Assembly (NCBI RefSeq): GCF_001050115.1 | Contig: NZ_CP012024.1 | Coordinates: 2,088,001 to 2,152,000, forward strand | Direction: 5' to 3' | DNA: 64,000 nucleotides | DNA from: Bacillus smithii | GTDB taxonomy: Bacteria; Bacillota; Bacilli; Bacillales; DSM-4216 | Part shown: positions 47,028 to 56,035 of the stretch, in pieces | How positions within the stretch are numbered: the stretch's first letter is position 1 | Layout of the letters: each line of letters opens with the position of its first letter | Notes under the pieces: generated by a model | What the model saw: the letters and a program-made list of their open reading frames with translations, nothing else | Database searches by the model: none | What the model was told of the DNA's origin: nothing | Program-made: the position numbers and the translations under genes

Positions 47028-48044
47028 ATGGCGGTAAAACTTTTTGAACCGTATACGGTGAAAAATGTAACCTTCAAAAACCGGATCGTCATGTCACCGA
47101 TGTGCATGTATTCGGCTGAAAATCAACAAGGTTTTTTGGAAGACTGGCATTATGTCCATTACACAACTCGGGCAGTCGGCCAAGTCGGATTAATCATAGT
47201 AGAATCGACTGCCGTGTTGCCGGAAGGAAGAATTTCTCCTAAAGATTTGGGCATATGGAGCGACGACCATATTGAAGGCTTTGCCAAACTTGTTTCCATG
47301 GTCCAAAAACATGGAGCCAAAATCGGCATTCAATTAGGGCACGCGGGCAGAAAAGCCGATTTGGAAGGCGATATTTATGCGCCGTCAGCGATTGCCTTTA
47401 ACGAAACATCCAAAACGCCGAAAGAAATGACAAAAGAAGATATACAAAAAACGATTCGCGCCTTTCAAGAAGGAGCAAGACGGGCCAAAGAAGCCGGTTT
47501 TGACGTAATTGAAATCCATGCGGCGCACGGATACTTAATCAACCAATTTCTTTCCCCGCTGTCCAACAAGCGGACGGACGAATATGGTGGTTCAGCGGAA
47601 AACCGCTTGCGTTTTCTAATAGAAACGATCAAAGCGGTGAAAGAAGTCTGGGATGGTCCTTTGTTTGTAAGGGTATCGGCTAACGACTACCACGAAAAAG
47701 GATTAACCCCTGACGACTACGTGGAAATTGCTAAACAATTAAAAGAACAAGGCGTGGACTTAATCGATGTCAGCTCTGGAGCAGTCGTTCCGGCCAAAAT
47801 CCATGCTTATCCGGGCTATCAAGTGCCTTTTGCGGAAAAAATTAAACACGGCGCCGGAATAGCGGTTGGAACAGTAGGCTTGATTACTTCCAGCATTCAA
47901 GCCGAAGAAATCTTGCAAAATGATCGCGCCGATCTCGTTTTCCTCGCACGCGAATTGCTTCGCGAGCCTTATTGGCCACGCAAAGCCGCAAAAGAATTAA
48001 ATGCTGCAATCGAAGCACCGGTTCAATACAGCCGAGGCTGGTAA
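47028..48044 (+). CDS. namA: NADPH dehydrogenase NamA (YqjM, old yellow enzyme)
   Basis: Encodes 338 residues, the B. subtilis YqjM length. OYE barrel: N-terminal [13 protein letters not shown] (Cys that modulates FMN potential), QLGHAGRKA, active-site region [17 protein letters not shown], and [10 protein letters not shown]. It reduces activated alkenes and nitro compounds with NADPH and FMN, probably in detoxification. A TATAAT with weak -35 lies about 30 bases upstream, and AAAGGAGG precedes the ATG. Confidence 0.95.
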   Translation: MAVKLFEPYTVKNVTFKNRIVMSPMCMYSAENQQGFLEDWHYVHYTTRAVGQVGLIIVESTAVLPEGRISPKDLGIWSDDHIEGFAKLVSMVQKHGAKIGIQLGHAGRKADLEGDIYAPSAIAFNETSKTPKEMTKEDIQKTIRAFQEGARRAKEAGFDVIEIHAAHGYLINQFLSPLSNKRTDEYGGSAENRLRFLIETIKAVKEVWDGPLFVRVSANDYHEKGLTPDDYVEIAKQLKEQGVDLIDVSSGAVVPAKIHAYPGYQVPFAEKIKHGAGIAVGTVGLITSSIQAEEILQNDRADLVFLARELLREPYWPRKAAKELNAAIEAPVQYSRGW

Positions 48045-48067
48045 AAAGATCTCATCCTCTTTTCAAG

Positions 48068-48101
48068 AAAAAAGGAAGGCCAACATTAGCCTTCCTTTTT
48101 T
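48068..48101. terminator. bidirectional terminator between namA and rnz
   Basis: Perfect arms AAAAGGAAGGC and GCCTTCCTTTT with an 8-base loop lie between the converging genes, with T-runs on both strands. Confidence 0.85.
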
Positions 48102-49033
48102 GTGATGTCTTCGATTTTGACTTCCATAAAATCATGAACCAATACAGTCGGCTGAAAAATCGATTCCGCTTCTTTCTGCAAGTGATCCCATTCCTCCACA
48201 GGATAACGGGAGCTGACATGATTTAAGCACAACGCTTTTGCATTCGCTTTTTTAGCAATTTCAGCTGCTTGAGCCGTGGTCGAATGAAAATATTCATACG
48301 CCATCTCTGCACTTTCAGCGGAAAATGTGCCTTCATGAACAAGCATATCCGCATCCTTAGCCAGATCTACAGCAGCTTGGCAAGGACGGGTATCGCCAAG
48401 AATGGCGACGACCTTTCCTTTCTTGGAAGGTCCGACAAATTCTTTTCCGTCGATGACGCGGCCGTCTTCGAGCACAACTGTTTCGCCATTTTTTATTTTT
48501 TTATAAAGAGGCCCCGGCATAATTCCCATTTCTTTTAATTTATCTACAAGCAAAACACCGGGTTTATCCTTTTCTGTAATCCGATACCCGTACGATGGAA
48601 TCCCGTGTTCCAAAAGCCGTGTTTCCACGATCATTTGCTCATCTTCAAAAACGATTCCCTCTTCAATTTCTTCAATGATGAGCGGATAGCGCAGCCTCGT
48701 TTCGCTGACCTCCAAGCTGACGCGCAAGAAATCGGCAATACCCTTAGGTCCGTATACCGTCAAAGGAGTCTCCCCTGCCTGAAACGAACGGCTTCCCAAA
48801 AGCCCCGGAAGACCGAAAATATGATCACCGTGCAAGTGGGTAATAAAAATTTTTTCAATTTTTCTCGGTTTTAACGATGTGCGAAGAATCTGATGCTGTG
48901 TTCCTTCTCCACAATCGAACAACCATACCGTTCCTCGTTCAGCGAGGAGTTTTAAAGCCAAGGCACTGACGTTTCTTGCTTTGGCCGGTACACCCGCTCC
49001 TGTTCCTAAAAACAACAATTCCAAACAACTCAC
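48086..49033 (-). CDS. rnz: ribonuclease Z
   Basis: Encodes 315 residues (B. subtilis 307). The metallo-beta-lactamase zinc motif is [14 protein letters not shown] (HxHxDH), with [15 protein letters not shown] at the start, [15 protein letters not shown] and LNHVSSRY later. It removes the 3' trailer of CCA-lacking tRNA precursors. The 3' end overlaps the shared terminator. It is convergent to namA as in B. subtilis. Confidence 0.95.
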   Translation of the reverse strand: MSCLELLFLGTGAGVPAKARNVSALALKLLAERGTVWLFDCGEGTQHQILRTSLKPRKIEKIFITHLHGDHIFGLPGLLGSRSFQAGETPLTVYGPKGIADFLRVSLEVSETRLRYPLIIEEIEEGIVFEDEQMIVETRLLEHGIPSYGYRITEKDKPGVLLVDKLKEMGIMPGPLYKKIKNGETVVLEDGRVIDGKEFVGPSKKGKVVAILGDTRPCQAAVDLAKDADMLVHEGTFSAESAEMAYEYFHSTTAQAAEIAKKANAKALCLNHVSSRYPVEEWDHLQKEAESIFQPTVLVHDFMEVKIEDITKKEG

Positions 49034-49355
49034 ACCCTTTTAACAAACTACCTGTTTCCCGTTCTTCCATTCTGTCATAAATGCACGTCTTTTTCCAACA
49101 AAACATGAATTTTGCCATCTAAAACAACGTCATCCATCTCCTTTTTCACGGCAAGCCTTGCGCATAATAGTTGCCTAAAGGCGTCAGAACGTCTAAAATT
49201 AAATACCTGTATAGGAAAAAATGTTCATGCTTTGGAAATAGAAAAGAGGTGTTTGGTTTTAGCCTGTTTGGCGAAAACTAACAGAGCATAGAACATCCTT
49301 TAAACAGCAGCAAACTTTTGTTACATAAAAGATGTAAAAAGTGAGGTCATATACA
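49034..49355. other. intergenic region between rnz and zwf
   Basis: About 320 bases holding the divergent upstream regions of rnz and zwf. I see no convincing promoter hexamers, ORF or structured RNA. Confidence 0.5.
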
Positions 49356-50858
49356 GTGAAACAATCAGAATCTCCAGCAACTTTAATTATGATTTTCGGT
49401 GCAACAGGGGATTTAGCGAAGAGAAAGCTGTTTCCTTCTCTTTACCATCTATTTCGAAAAAAGAAATTATCAGAGCGATTTGCCGTCATTGGCGTAGCCA
49501 GAAGAGAATGGTCAAAAGAAACCTTCCAATCCCATGTAAAAGACTCCGTTATTGCTTCAATCGGAAAAGTGGACAATATCGATGAGTTTATTTCCCATTT
49601 TTATTATCAGCCTCATGATGTGTCAGACTCAGAGTCGTATGTTGCTTTGAAAAAGTTGGCACAAACATTGGATGAACAATACAACCTTGAAGGGAACCGG
49701 ATCTTTTATCTGGCAATGGCTCCGGAATTTTTTGGAACGATCGCCGAACATTTGAAAAAAGACGGATTGACAGACACAAATGGATTCACCCGTCTCGTCA
49801 TCGAAAAACCGTTTGGCCATGATTTAGAATCAGCCATCGAATTGAATAAACGAATTCGAACGGCCTTTTCCGAATCTGAGATCTATCGGATTGACCACTA
49901 TTTAGGAAAAGTCATGGTGCAAAATATCGAAGCGATCCGCTTTGCTAATGCCCTTTTTGAACCATTATGGAACAACCGCTACATTTCAAACATCCAAGTG
50001 ACTTCCAGCGAAACGCTGGGAGTAGAAGAACGAGGACGGTATTACGAAAACAGCGGTGCACTGCGCGATATGTTCCAAAACCATATGCTGCAAATGGTGG
50101 CGCTGCTTGCCATGGAACCACCGATTAAATTGACAACAGATGAAATCCGCAGCGAAAAAGTAAAAGTTTTGCGCGCGCTTCGTCCAATAAAAGGAGATCA
50201 AGTGCACGAGTACTTCGTCCGCGGCCAATACGGAAAAGGAGTCATTAATGGCAAAGAAGTGGTCGCTTATCGGGAAGAACCGAACGTCGATCCTCATTCC
50301 AATACTGAAACGTTTGTAGCCGGGAAAGTCATGATAGACAATTTCCGCTGGGCCGGCGTACCTTTTTACATTCGAACAGGAAAAAGGATGGCTACGAAAT
50401 CAACGAAAATTGTCGTCCAATTTAAAGATGTCCCGATGAATCTTTATTACAAGATGGATCAACCATTGTCCCCTAATCTGCTTGTGATCCATATTCAGCC
50501 TGAGGAAGGAATCACCCTTCATTTAAACACAAAACAAAGCGGTCAGAGCACGGGCATGATTCCAATCAAACTAAGCTTTGGAAATAACAGTTTTGACGCC
50601 ATCAACACGCCTGAAGCCTACGAAAAGCTTTTATACGATGCCATTCGGGGAGATGCGACCAACTTTACCCACTGGGATGAAGTTTCCCTCTCATGGCGTT
50701 TTGTCGATGAAATTTCTGAAGTATGGGCCAACACTTCCGCCCATTTCCCTAATTATGAAGCTGGTTCTATGGGACCGAAAGAAGCTGACCAACTGCTTGA
50801 AAAAGACGGATTCTTCTGGTGGCCTATTGATCGGCTTGATGTAGACAATTGTCAATAA
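49356..50858 (+). CDS. zwf: glucose-6-phosphate 1-dehydrogenase
   Basis: Encodes 500 residues from the GTG placed 8 bases after a GAGGT site; an earlier GTG five codons upstream is part of that site. NADP-binding GATGDLAKRKLFP is near the N-terminus and the active-site motif YRIDHYLGKVMVQN is at about residues 178-191. First step of the oxidative pentose phosphate pathway, producing NADPH. In B. subtilis gndA lies nearby; here no gnd is adjacent. Confidence 0.95.
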   Translation: MKQSESPATLIMIFGATGDLAKRKLFPSLYHLFRKKKLSERFAVIGVARREWSKETFQSHVKDSVIASIGKVDNIDEFISHFYYQPHDVSDSESYVALKKLAQTLDEQYNLEGNRIFYLAMAPEFFGTIAEHLKKDGLTDTNGFTRLVIEKPFGHDLESAIELNKRIRTAFSESEIYRIDHYLGKVMVQNIEAIRFANALFEPLWNNRYISNIQVTSSETLGVEERGRYYENSGALRDMFQNHMLQMVALLAMEPPIKLTTDEIRSEKVKVLRALRPIKGDQVHEYFVRGQYGKGVINGKEVVAYREEPNVDPHSNTETFVAGKVMIDNFRWAGVPFYIRTGKRMATKSTKIVVQFKDVPMNLYYKMDQPLSPNLLVIHIQPEEGITLHLNTKQSGQSTGMIPIKLSFGNNSFDAINTPEAYEKLLYDAIRGDATNFTHWDEVSLSWRFVDEISEVWANTSAHFPNYEAGSMGPKEADQLLEKDGFFWWPIDRLDVDNCQ

Positions 50859-50864
50859 AAATCC

Positions 50865-50899
50865 AATCATCAGCGGTCATTTTCTTTCCGCTGATGATT
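50865..50899. terminator. hairpin after zwf lacking a T-run
   Basis: Perfect 12-base arms AATCATCAGCGG and CCGCTGATGATT around an 11-base loop start 7 bases after the zwf stop, but GCCGTC follows rather than T residues. It may protect the 3' end or act as a weak terminator. Confidence 0.5.
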
Positions 50900-51042
50900 G
50901 CCGTCATGCCTATCCATTGGATACACATACTGCCACCGTTCACTGCCATCCAATACTTAGGCATTTTACGTCAAAGACTCTTTCAAGCGGGAATCCGAAC
51001 GAGTCAAACCGAACCGTGCAAAAAGAAAAGGAGGTTATAAAA

Positions 51043-51660
51043 TTGAAAATTATTGACATAACTGCTCCAATTTATGAAGGAATGCCGGTTTATAAAAATA
51101 AGCCGGAAAAACAGCCATCGATTACCACTCAAACAAATGGCCATGTAACGGAGTCACGAATTTGCATGGACGTACATACCGGTACACATGTCGATGCTCC
51201 GCTCCATATGATGAACGACGGAAAAACGATTGAAACGATCTCGATCGAAAAACTCGTTCGTCCTTGCAAAGTGATCGATTTGACACATGTCCATGAAAAA
51301 ATTACGAAATCAGATGTAGAAAATGCGGATATTCAAAAAGACGACTTTATTTTATTGAAAACGAAAAACTCGTTTGATAAAGAATTTAATTTTGATTTCA
51401 TTTATCTTGCTGAAGATGCAGCCCGCTACTTGGCGGAAATCGGAATCGCCGGTGTCGGCATCGATTCCTTAGGCATAGAACGTGCTCAGCCGGAGCACCC
51501 CACTCATCGTGCTCTGATGGACAAAGACATCGTGGTCATCGAAGGACTTCAATTGGCGGACGTGGAAGAAGGGTCCTATTTTATGATTGCGGCCCCTTTA
51601 AATATTCAAGGAACGGATGCCTCTCCAGCCCGAGTTCTTTTGCTGGATAATTGGAAATAA
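51043..51660 (+). CDS. cyclase family protein (kynurenine formamidase-like)
   Basis: Encodes 205 residues from TTG 8 bases after AAAGGAGG. The cyclase/KynB motif HTGTHVDAPLH (metal ligands) lies at residues about 47-57, with ITAPIYEGMPVY at the N-terminus and GVGIDSLGIERAQPEHPTHR later. KynB cleaves N-formylkynurenine, but no tryptophan-degradation genes are nearby, so the substrate is uncertain. It stands alone between hairpins. Confidence 0.82.
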   Translation: MKIIDITAPIYEGMPVYKNKPEKQPSITTQTNGHVTESRICMDVHTGTHVDAPLHMMNDGKTIETISIEKLVRPCKVIDLTHVHEKITKSDVENADIQKDDFILLKTKNSFDKEFNFDFIYLAEDAARYLAEIGIAGVGIDSLGIERAQPEHPTHRALMDKDIVVIEGLQLADVEEGSYFMIAAPLNIQGTDASPARVLLLDNWK

Positions 51661-51967
51661 AGAAATGCGATGAAAAAGAGCAGCTTGTGCGCTTCACAGG
51701 CTGTTCTTTTTTTGGTAATCATGTTTCGTCATCCCCATTTCGCCTGGAACTTCCTGCCTATCTATCCGTTTAGATTCATCGGGGTTTTGCCTTGATCGTC
51801 AAATTTCTTTTATTGATGAAAATGGACTCTTTTCATGATCCATTATCTTTAGGAAAAAACGGCCATCTTGACCGATATTTGAACCTTTTTCAGCCATCCC
51901 GAATAGGTGTAACTAAACCAGCCAACATAATATAGGCTTGAAAATATTAGCTTAGGAGGCGGTTCCG
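51661..51967. other. intergenic region before the yueI-like gene
   Basis: Begins with the terminator of the cyclase gene (51676-51714). The rest has no supported ORF; a ribosome binding site for the next gene is at its end. Confidence 0.5.
51676..51714 (+). terminator. terminator after the cyclase gene
   Basis: Stem AGAGCAGC-TTGTG / CACAG-GCTGTTCT followed by T7. Confidence 0.8.
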
Positions 51968-52396
51968 GTGGTTGGAAAAAAGATCGATGACGTGTTAAAA
52001 GAAGGATTATACGGAAAAAAAGAATTGAAACCTGAAGAGCGAAAACGATTTTTAGGAACGTTTCGAGAACGCGTGGAAGGTGCCTTGACGATTAGCCAAG
52101 TACAAGAGCCGGACATCTATCCGGAAGTGAAAGAATGGATCCGAAAACCCGGCGTCCGCCTGCTTTTAAACGGAAAAATAGACTATTCTCATATTAGCAA
52201 ATATATCAGACTGGCCAACGACCAAAACATTTCTTATACCATCATCCAAAATCATGAAGCAGAAACGGATATCGGCTTGGTAGTCGCTCATAAACACGCG
52301 GTCGACAAAGAAATGATTTGGGCATCCAAAAAGAAGCCAGCCTCTACAGAACAAAAAAAGAAAAAGAATGGCTTGTTTTCTAAAATCTTTAAATAA
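51968..52396 (+). CDS. YueI family protein (DUF1694)
   Basis: Encodes 142 residues with a GTG start behind AGGAGG. Family features: LKPEERKRFLGTFRERVEGA near the N-terminus, a predicted alpha/beta middle, and a Lys-rich tail ending KKNGLFSKIFK. YueI proteins are cytosolic with no known function. It is monocistronic or the first gene before pdxK, about 165 bases away. Confidence 0.82.
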   Translation: MVGKKIDDVLKEGLYGKKELKPEERKRFLGTFRERVEGALTISQVQEPDIYPEVKEWIRKPGVRLLLNGKIDYSHISKYIRLANDQNISYTIIQNHEAETDIGLVVAHKHAVDKEMIWASKKKPASTEQKKKKNGLFSKIFK

Positions 52397-52561
52397 AAAT
52401 GATTCAATAATGAAATCCTGCTTAACGATTGGAGATTCTTTTTTCCTATATGCCTTCATAAACAAAAAAAGTATCTCATATTTGTCTTTTCTAATCGAAA
52501 AATATATTCTAAAGATAGACTAGTCCTATTCATAATCGTTGCTATGAAGGAGATGTGGGTT

Positions 52562-53383
52562 ATGAGTTTAAAGAAAACCTTTACGCTTGCTGGTTCGGAT
52601 TCCAGTGGTGGAGCCGGTCTTCAAGCTGATTTGAAAACATTCCAAGAGCTGGGCGTCTATGGAATGACAGCCATTACTTCCATTGTTGCCATGGATCCAA
52701 AAAACAACTGGCATCATAACGTTTTTCCGGTGGATGTAAAAACGGTTGAACCGCAATTAGAAACCATTCTTTCCGTCGGGATTGACGCCATGAAAACGGG
52801 TATGCTCGGATCTGTCGACATTATTGAACTCGCCGCCCGTAAAATTGATGAATATCATTTAGATAAAGTCGTGATTGATCCGGTGATGGTATGTAAAGGA
52901 GAAGATGAAGTTCTTCAACCTGAAAATACAGACGCGATGCGCGAATTATTGCTGCCGCGTGCAACGATTGTCACTCCAAACCTTTTTGAAGCATGGCAAT
53001 TAGCACAAACCGGCCCTATTAAAACGATTGAGGATATGAAAAAAGCGGCTGTGAAAATCCATGAATTAGGGGCCAAAAATGTCGTGATCAAAGGCGGAAA
53101 ACAGCTGCAGCATGAAAAAGCTGTTGACTTATTCTACGATGGTCAAAACTTCCGTGTATTTGAATCGGAAAAAATTGATACCACTTATAATCACGGTGCA
53201 GGCTGTACTTTTGCCGCCGCCATCACAGCTCAACTAGCAAAAGGCAGCTCAGTGGAAGAAGCCGTCCGTTTTGCAAAAGATTTTGTTCATGCAGCAATTG
53301 AACACGGCTTTAAATTGAATCAGTATGTTGGCCCGGTTATGCACGGTGCTTATACCCGATTTGTTTCTAAAGCAACCGTATGA
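52562..53383 (+). CDS. pdxK: pyridoxine kinase PdxK (ThiD2-like)
   Basis: Encodes 273 residues (B. subtilis PdxK 271) from the ATG giving MSLKKTFTLAGSDSSGGAGL, behind AAGGAG. Ribokinase-fold features: substrate-binding SDSSGGAGLQADLKTFQE, VVIDPVMVCKGEDE, and the anion hole YNHGAGCTFAAAI with the catalytic Asp replaced by Cys in the HGAGC motif, as in this PdxK subfamily. It phosphorylates pyridoxal or HMP with ATP in B6 salvage. A terminator follows. Confidence 0.9.
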   Translation: MSLKKTFTLAGSDSSGGAGLQADLKTFQELGVYGMTAITSIVAMDPKNNWHHNVFPVDVKTVEPQLETILSVGIDAMKTGMLGSVDIIELAARKIDEYHLDKVVIDPVMVCKGEDEVLQPENTDAMRELLLPRATIVTPNLFEAWQLAQTGPIKTIEDMKKAAVKIHELGAKNVVIKGGKQLQHEKAVDLFYDGQNFRVFESEKIDTTYNHGAGCTFAAAITAQLAKGSSVEEAVRFAKDFVHAAIEHGFKLNQYVGPVMHGAYTRFVSKATV

Positions 53384-53415
53384 AATGCTAAACCAGCACA
53401 TAGAAATGCATGATG

Positions 53416-53450
53416 AAAAAAGGCATGTTATAACCCTGCATGCCTTTTTT
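53416..53450 (+). terminator. terminator after pdxK
   Basis: AAAAAAGGCATG and CATGCCTTTTTT arms enclose an 11-base loop; T6 follows the stem. Confidence 0.85.
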
Positions 53451-53664
53451 CATTTCCTAGGATGTTTGTTATTATCTTTGATTTTAGCCGCTGGATGATG
53501 TCAGCAATCAGGTAGGTGTGCATTGAATAATCGGATCAACAAACGGCTACATAAAAATGTTTTCAGCCATAAGATTGGAAATACAATCACGCCAATATAA
53601 AGGATCAGCCATCTTCCATAAAGCCTCTTTTTCCATGGATGAAAGATATCTGGTCCATTCTTGG

Positions 53665-54534
53665 TTATTTACAGATTTCTAAAATCTTATGTATCGCTTT
53701 GGCTACGCCATCTTCATCGTTTTTACTTGTCTCATACGGACAAAGATTTTTCACTGCTTGTACCGCGTTTCCCATCGCAATCGGAAAACCGACTCTTTCT
53801 AACATCGAAAGGTCATTCAAATTATCTCCCACCGCCATCGTATGTTGTAAAGAAATTCCTTTTTCTTTCACAAAGCGTTCCAAGGCAATACCTTTTTGTG
53901 CGGAGATATGGTTGATTTCAATGTTGCGAAACCCTGACGACGTCACGTGAATATCGTCCAGTTCATACTCCAGCTTGGTGCTGAGCTCTTCAAACAGCGA
54001 CTCTTTTTTATCGAATGCCAATATTTTAAAAAAACGAATGGAAGGATCATTGAAAATTTCTTTTGAGTCGTATACGTTTTGGATATGTCGAATATCACCG
54101 CGATTTTTAAGATGGATGCGGATTTCTTCTTCTGAAACTTCGGGATTAGCCGATTGGAAAATATCCACCAACATTTCGATGCTTGTTTCATAGTCTTCTG
54201 TAAAAATGCCTTTATTGGTAAAAAATTCATAATAAAGCCCGAATTTTTCAAGATAATCCGCCACTTGAGAGGCAGTTTTGGCGCTAATGACAGATCTATG
54301 AGTAATTTCACCTGCTTCATTTCTTACTTCCGCACCGTTTAACCCAATCACTGTACAACGGATCCCTGCTTCGTCTAAAACCTCTTTTGCTTCTTGATAA
54401 GAACGCCCCGTTGCAATCACAAATTCGACTCCTTGCTCTTGAGCTAATTGAATCGCGTCACGATTTGCCGGACTAATTTGTTGTTTGGAGTTTAATAAGG
54501 TCCCGTCCATATCAGATGCAATGCATCGAATCAT
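53665..54534 (-). CDS. Cof-type HAD hydrolase
   Basis: Encodes 289 residues from the ATG giving MIRCIASDMDGTLLNS. HAD motif I is DMDGT (nucleophile Asp), motif II VIATGRSYQEA, motif III Lys in the FVKEKGISLQH region, and motif IV GDNLNDLSMLE. A large C2-type cap domain fits the Cof/YidA group that dephosphorylates sugar phosphates or flavin nucleotides. Physiological substrate unknown. It converges with pdxK. Confidence 0.9.
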   Translation of the reverse strand: MIRCIASDMDGTLLNSKQQISPANRDAIQLAQEQGVEFVIATGRSYQEAKEVLDEAGIRCTVIGLNGAEVRNEAGEITHRSVISAKTASQVADYLEKFGLYYEFFTNKGIFTEDYETSIEMLVDIFQSANPEVSEEEIRIHLKNRGDIRHIQNVYDSKEIFNDPSIRFFKILAFDKKESLFEELSTKLEYELDDIHVTSSGFRNIEINHISAQKGIALERFVKEKGISLQHTMAVGDNLNDLSMLERVGFPIAMGNAVQAVKNLCPYETSKNDEDGVAKAIHKILEICK

Positions 54535-54939
54535 GAGGTCCACACCTTTCTTCGCTTATATTCGGTGATCTTTTTCAAATTGTCCTCCATCTTCTTTTTC
54601 TCCTTTGTTCATGAATCTCCTTTCGAATTTTTTCTTACCAGCAGGTTCCAATGCTTAAAAAAATGTTTAAATAAACGGGAACCATTCAATTAACATTTCT
54701 TCATCATATGTACTCGATTTTTCTTTCCGATATGCCTTTCGAATCCGCCATTTTTTGAATCACCTTCTTGGACGATGAAAAGAATTTAACGCTGTTGTAA
54801 GGGGGCGATTGAGTGATTCGAGGTTCAAATCAAGCGATCAATTGGTTTCCTTACACTTTCTATATTAAAAAAGAATTATTAAGGGCCTTTTACGAAATTA
54901 TAAAATACTTATAAATTTCATTCACGCAAAAAAAATTGT
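54535..54939. other. gene-poor stretch with one short ORF
   Basis: About 400 bases upstream of the HAD gene and past mupG. The only candidate is a 33-codon plus-strand ORF at 54813-54914. No terminator of mupG is evident. Confidence 0.45.
54813..54914 (+). CDS. possible 33-residue peptide
   Basis: A GTG-started ORF behind AAGGGGGCG (7-base spacing) encodes MIRGSNQAINWFPYTFYIKK followed by a helical hydrophobic tail ending IIKYL. I do not recognise it. It is short enough to be chance, and no promoter is clear; the good ribosome binding site is the only support. Confidence 0.25.
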   Translation: MIRGSNQAINWFPYTFYIKKELLRAFYEIIKYL

Positions 54940-56013
54940 CTATTCGATGTCCATCCATTTAATCTTAAACTTTGTTCCGCCTTTTATAAATGGCAAAAGG
55001 GGCAAATCCTCATCGATGACCTTTCCGATTACATTTACTTTCTCATCTGCCGGCAAATCGCGTTTTACGATTTGAATCTCTCCTCGATAACGTCCATACA
55101 GAAGATTATCTACTGTAATGGACCCTTTTTTTCGCTCGATTGTATGGATAGGCTCCAATAATGGTTTACCAACTAACCCATTTTCGCGTGATTCTTGAGA
55201 ACGGATCACATCTCTTGCTGCATCTACTCGATTCGTTTGCACTACAGAAATGTCTTTTTGAAGGATATCATTTTGAACAAAGGGTTTCGCTCGCAGCAAA
55301 AAAATATTTTGATTGAATGTAGAAAACTGTTCCAATGCTTTCTCGCTGATCCGAACATCACCGATCAAGATTTTATCAACGCTCTCATTTATTTTTAAAT
55401 CGAGAAACGCTAAAAAAGGTGAAGAATAGCGATGATCTTCCAATGTCGGCAATCCTGAATACAAAGGGCCTCTCTTTTCCTCATCTCCGGGAATAAAGGC
55501 CGCAACAAGAATTCCTTCCTTTTGCAGCCAGTCATTTTGCAGCGAAAAATCCTTTCTATCCAATCCCGTTTCAGGTCGAGGATAATAATTATGCCATGCT
55601 TCCGTATTTTCAATGCATAGCCCTAACGACTTTAAGCGTCTCATCCCCTCCTTTGTTAACGTGCTTGCATTTAAAGCAATCTTCATTTTACGAGATAATT
55701 CAACGATGATCTCTTCACTGATTCCGTAATCGATGCGCAAACCCGTTAATCCCCAAGACGTAAGCCTGTCTATTGATTCCCATGTGCAGCCTAAACGCTT
55801 GAGCGATTTCGGAGATATATCCACCGTTAATTCCATCCCATATTTTTTAGCCAATTCCCCCAGCTCTTTTAAACGTTTTACAGAAAGATCCGGATTTTCT
55901 TCAGGAATCTGCAAAGAAGTAAAGATCGAAGTAAAGCCCGCTGATTTCATTTTGGCAATATATCCTTCATGACGAGAGATTGAATCTGATAAGTAAATCG
56001 ATATTCCACGCAT
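54940..56013 (-). CDS. mupG: MupG, 6-phospho-N-acetylmuramidase (DUF871)
   Basis: Encodes 357 residues from the ATG 8 bases after AAAGGAG. The N-terminal TIM-barrel-like domain begins RGISIYLSDSISRHEGYI, with VDISPKSLKRLG and GLRIDYG; a C-terminal beta domain (from about residue 245) carries VQTNRVDAARDVIRS. In Staphylococcus MupG hydrolyses MurNAc-6P-GlcNAc inside the cell, feeding MurQ. Context with murP-murQ-murR supports this. The IS4 element ends 5 bases beyond its ribosome binding site, cutting it from murP. Confidence 0.85.
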   Translation of the reverse strand: MRGISIYLSDSISRHEGYIAKMKSAGFTSIFTSLQIPEENPDLSVKRLKELGELAKKYGMELTVDISPKSLKRLGCTWESIDRLTSWGLTGLRIDYGISEEIIVELSRKMKIALNASTLTKEGMRRLKSLGLCIENTEAWHNYYPRPETGLDRKDFSLQNDWLQKEGILVAAFIPGDEEKRGPLYSGLPTLEDHRYSSPFLAFLDLKINESVDKILIGDVRISEKALEQFSTFNQNIFLLRAKPFVQNDILQKDISVVQTNRVDAARDVIRSQESRENGLVGKPLLEPIHTIERKKGSITVDNLLYGRYRGEIQIVKRDLPADEKVNVIGKVIDEDLPLLPFIKGGTKFKIKWMDIE

Positions 56014-56035
56014 CACTATTGCTCCTTTTCAAATC

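Noticed and set aside
53490-53660. Hydrophobic minus-strand frame (GRWLILYIGVIVFPILW) after the HAD gene
   Set aside because: The amino acid pattern looks like a membrane helix, but the frame has no ATG, GTG or TTG start before it and no ribosome binding site.
54805-54840. GGTTCAAATC resembling a tRNA T-loop
   Set aside because: The flanking bases cannot form the five-pair T stem and no acceptor or anticodon arm can be built.
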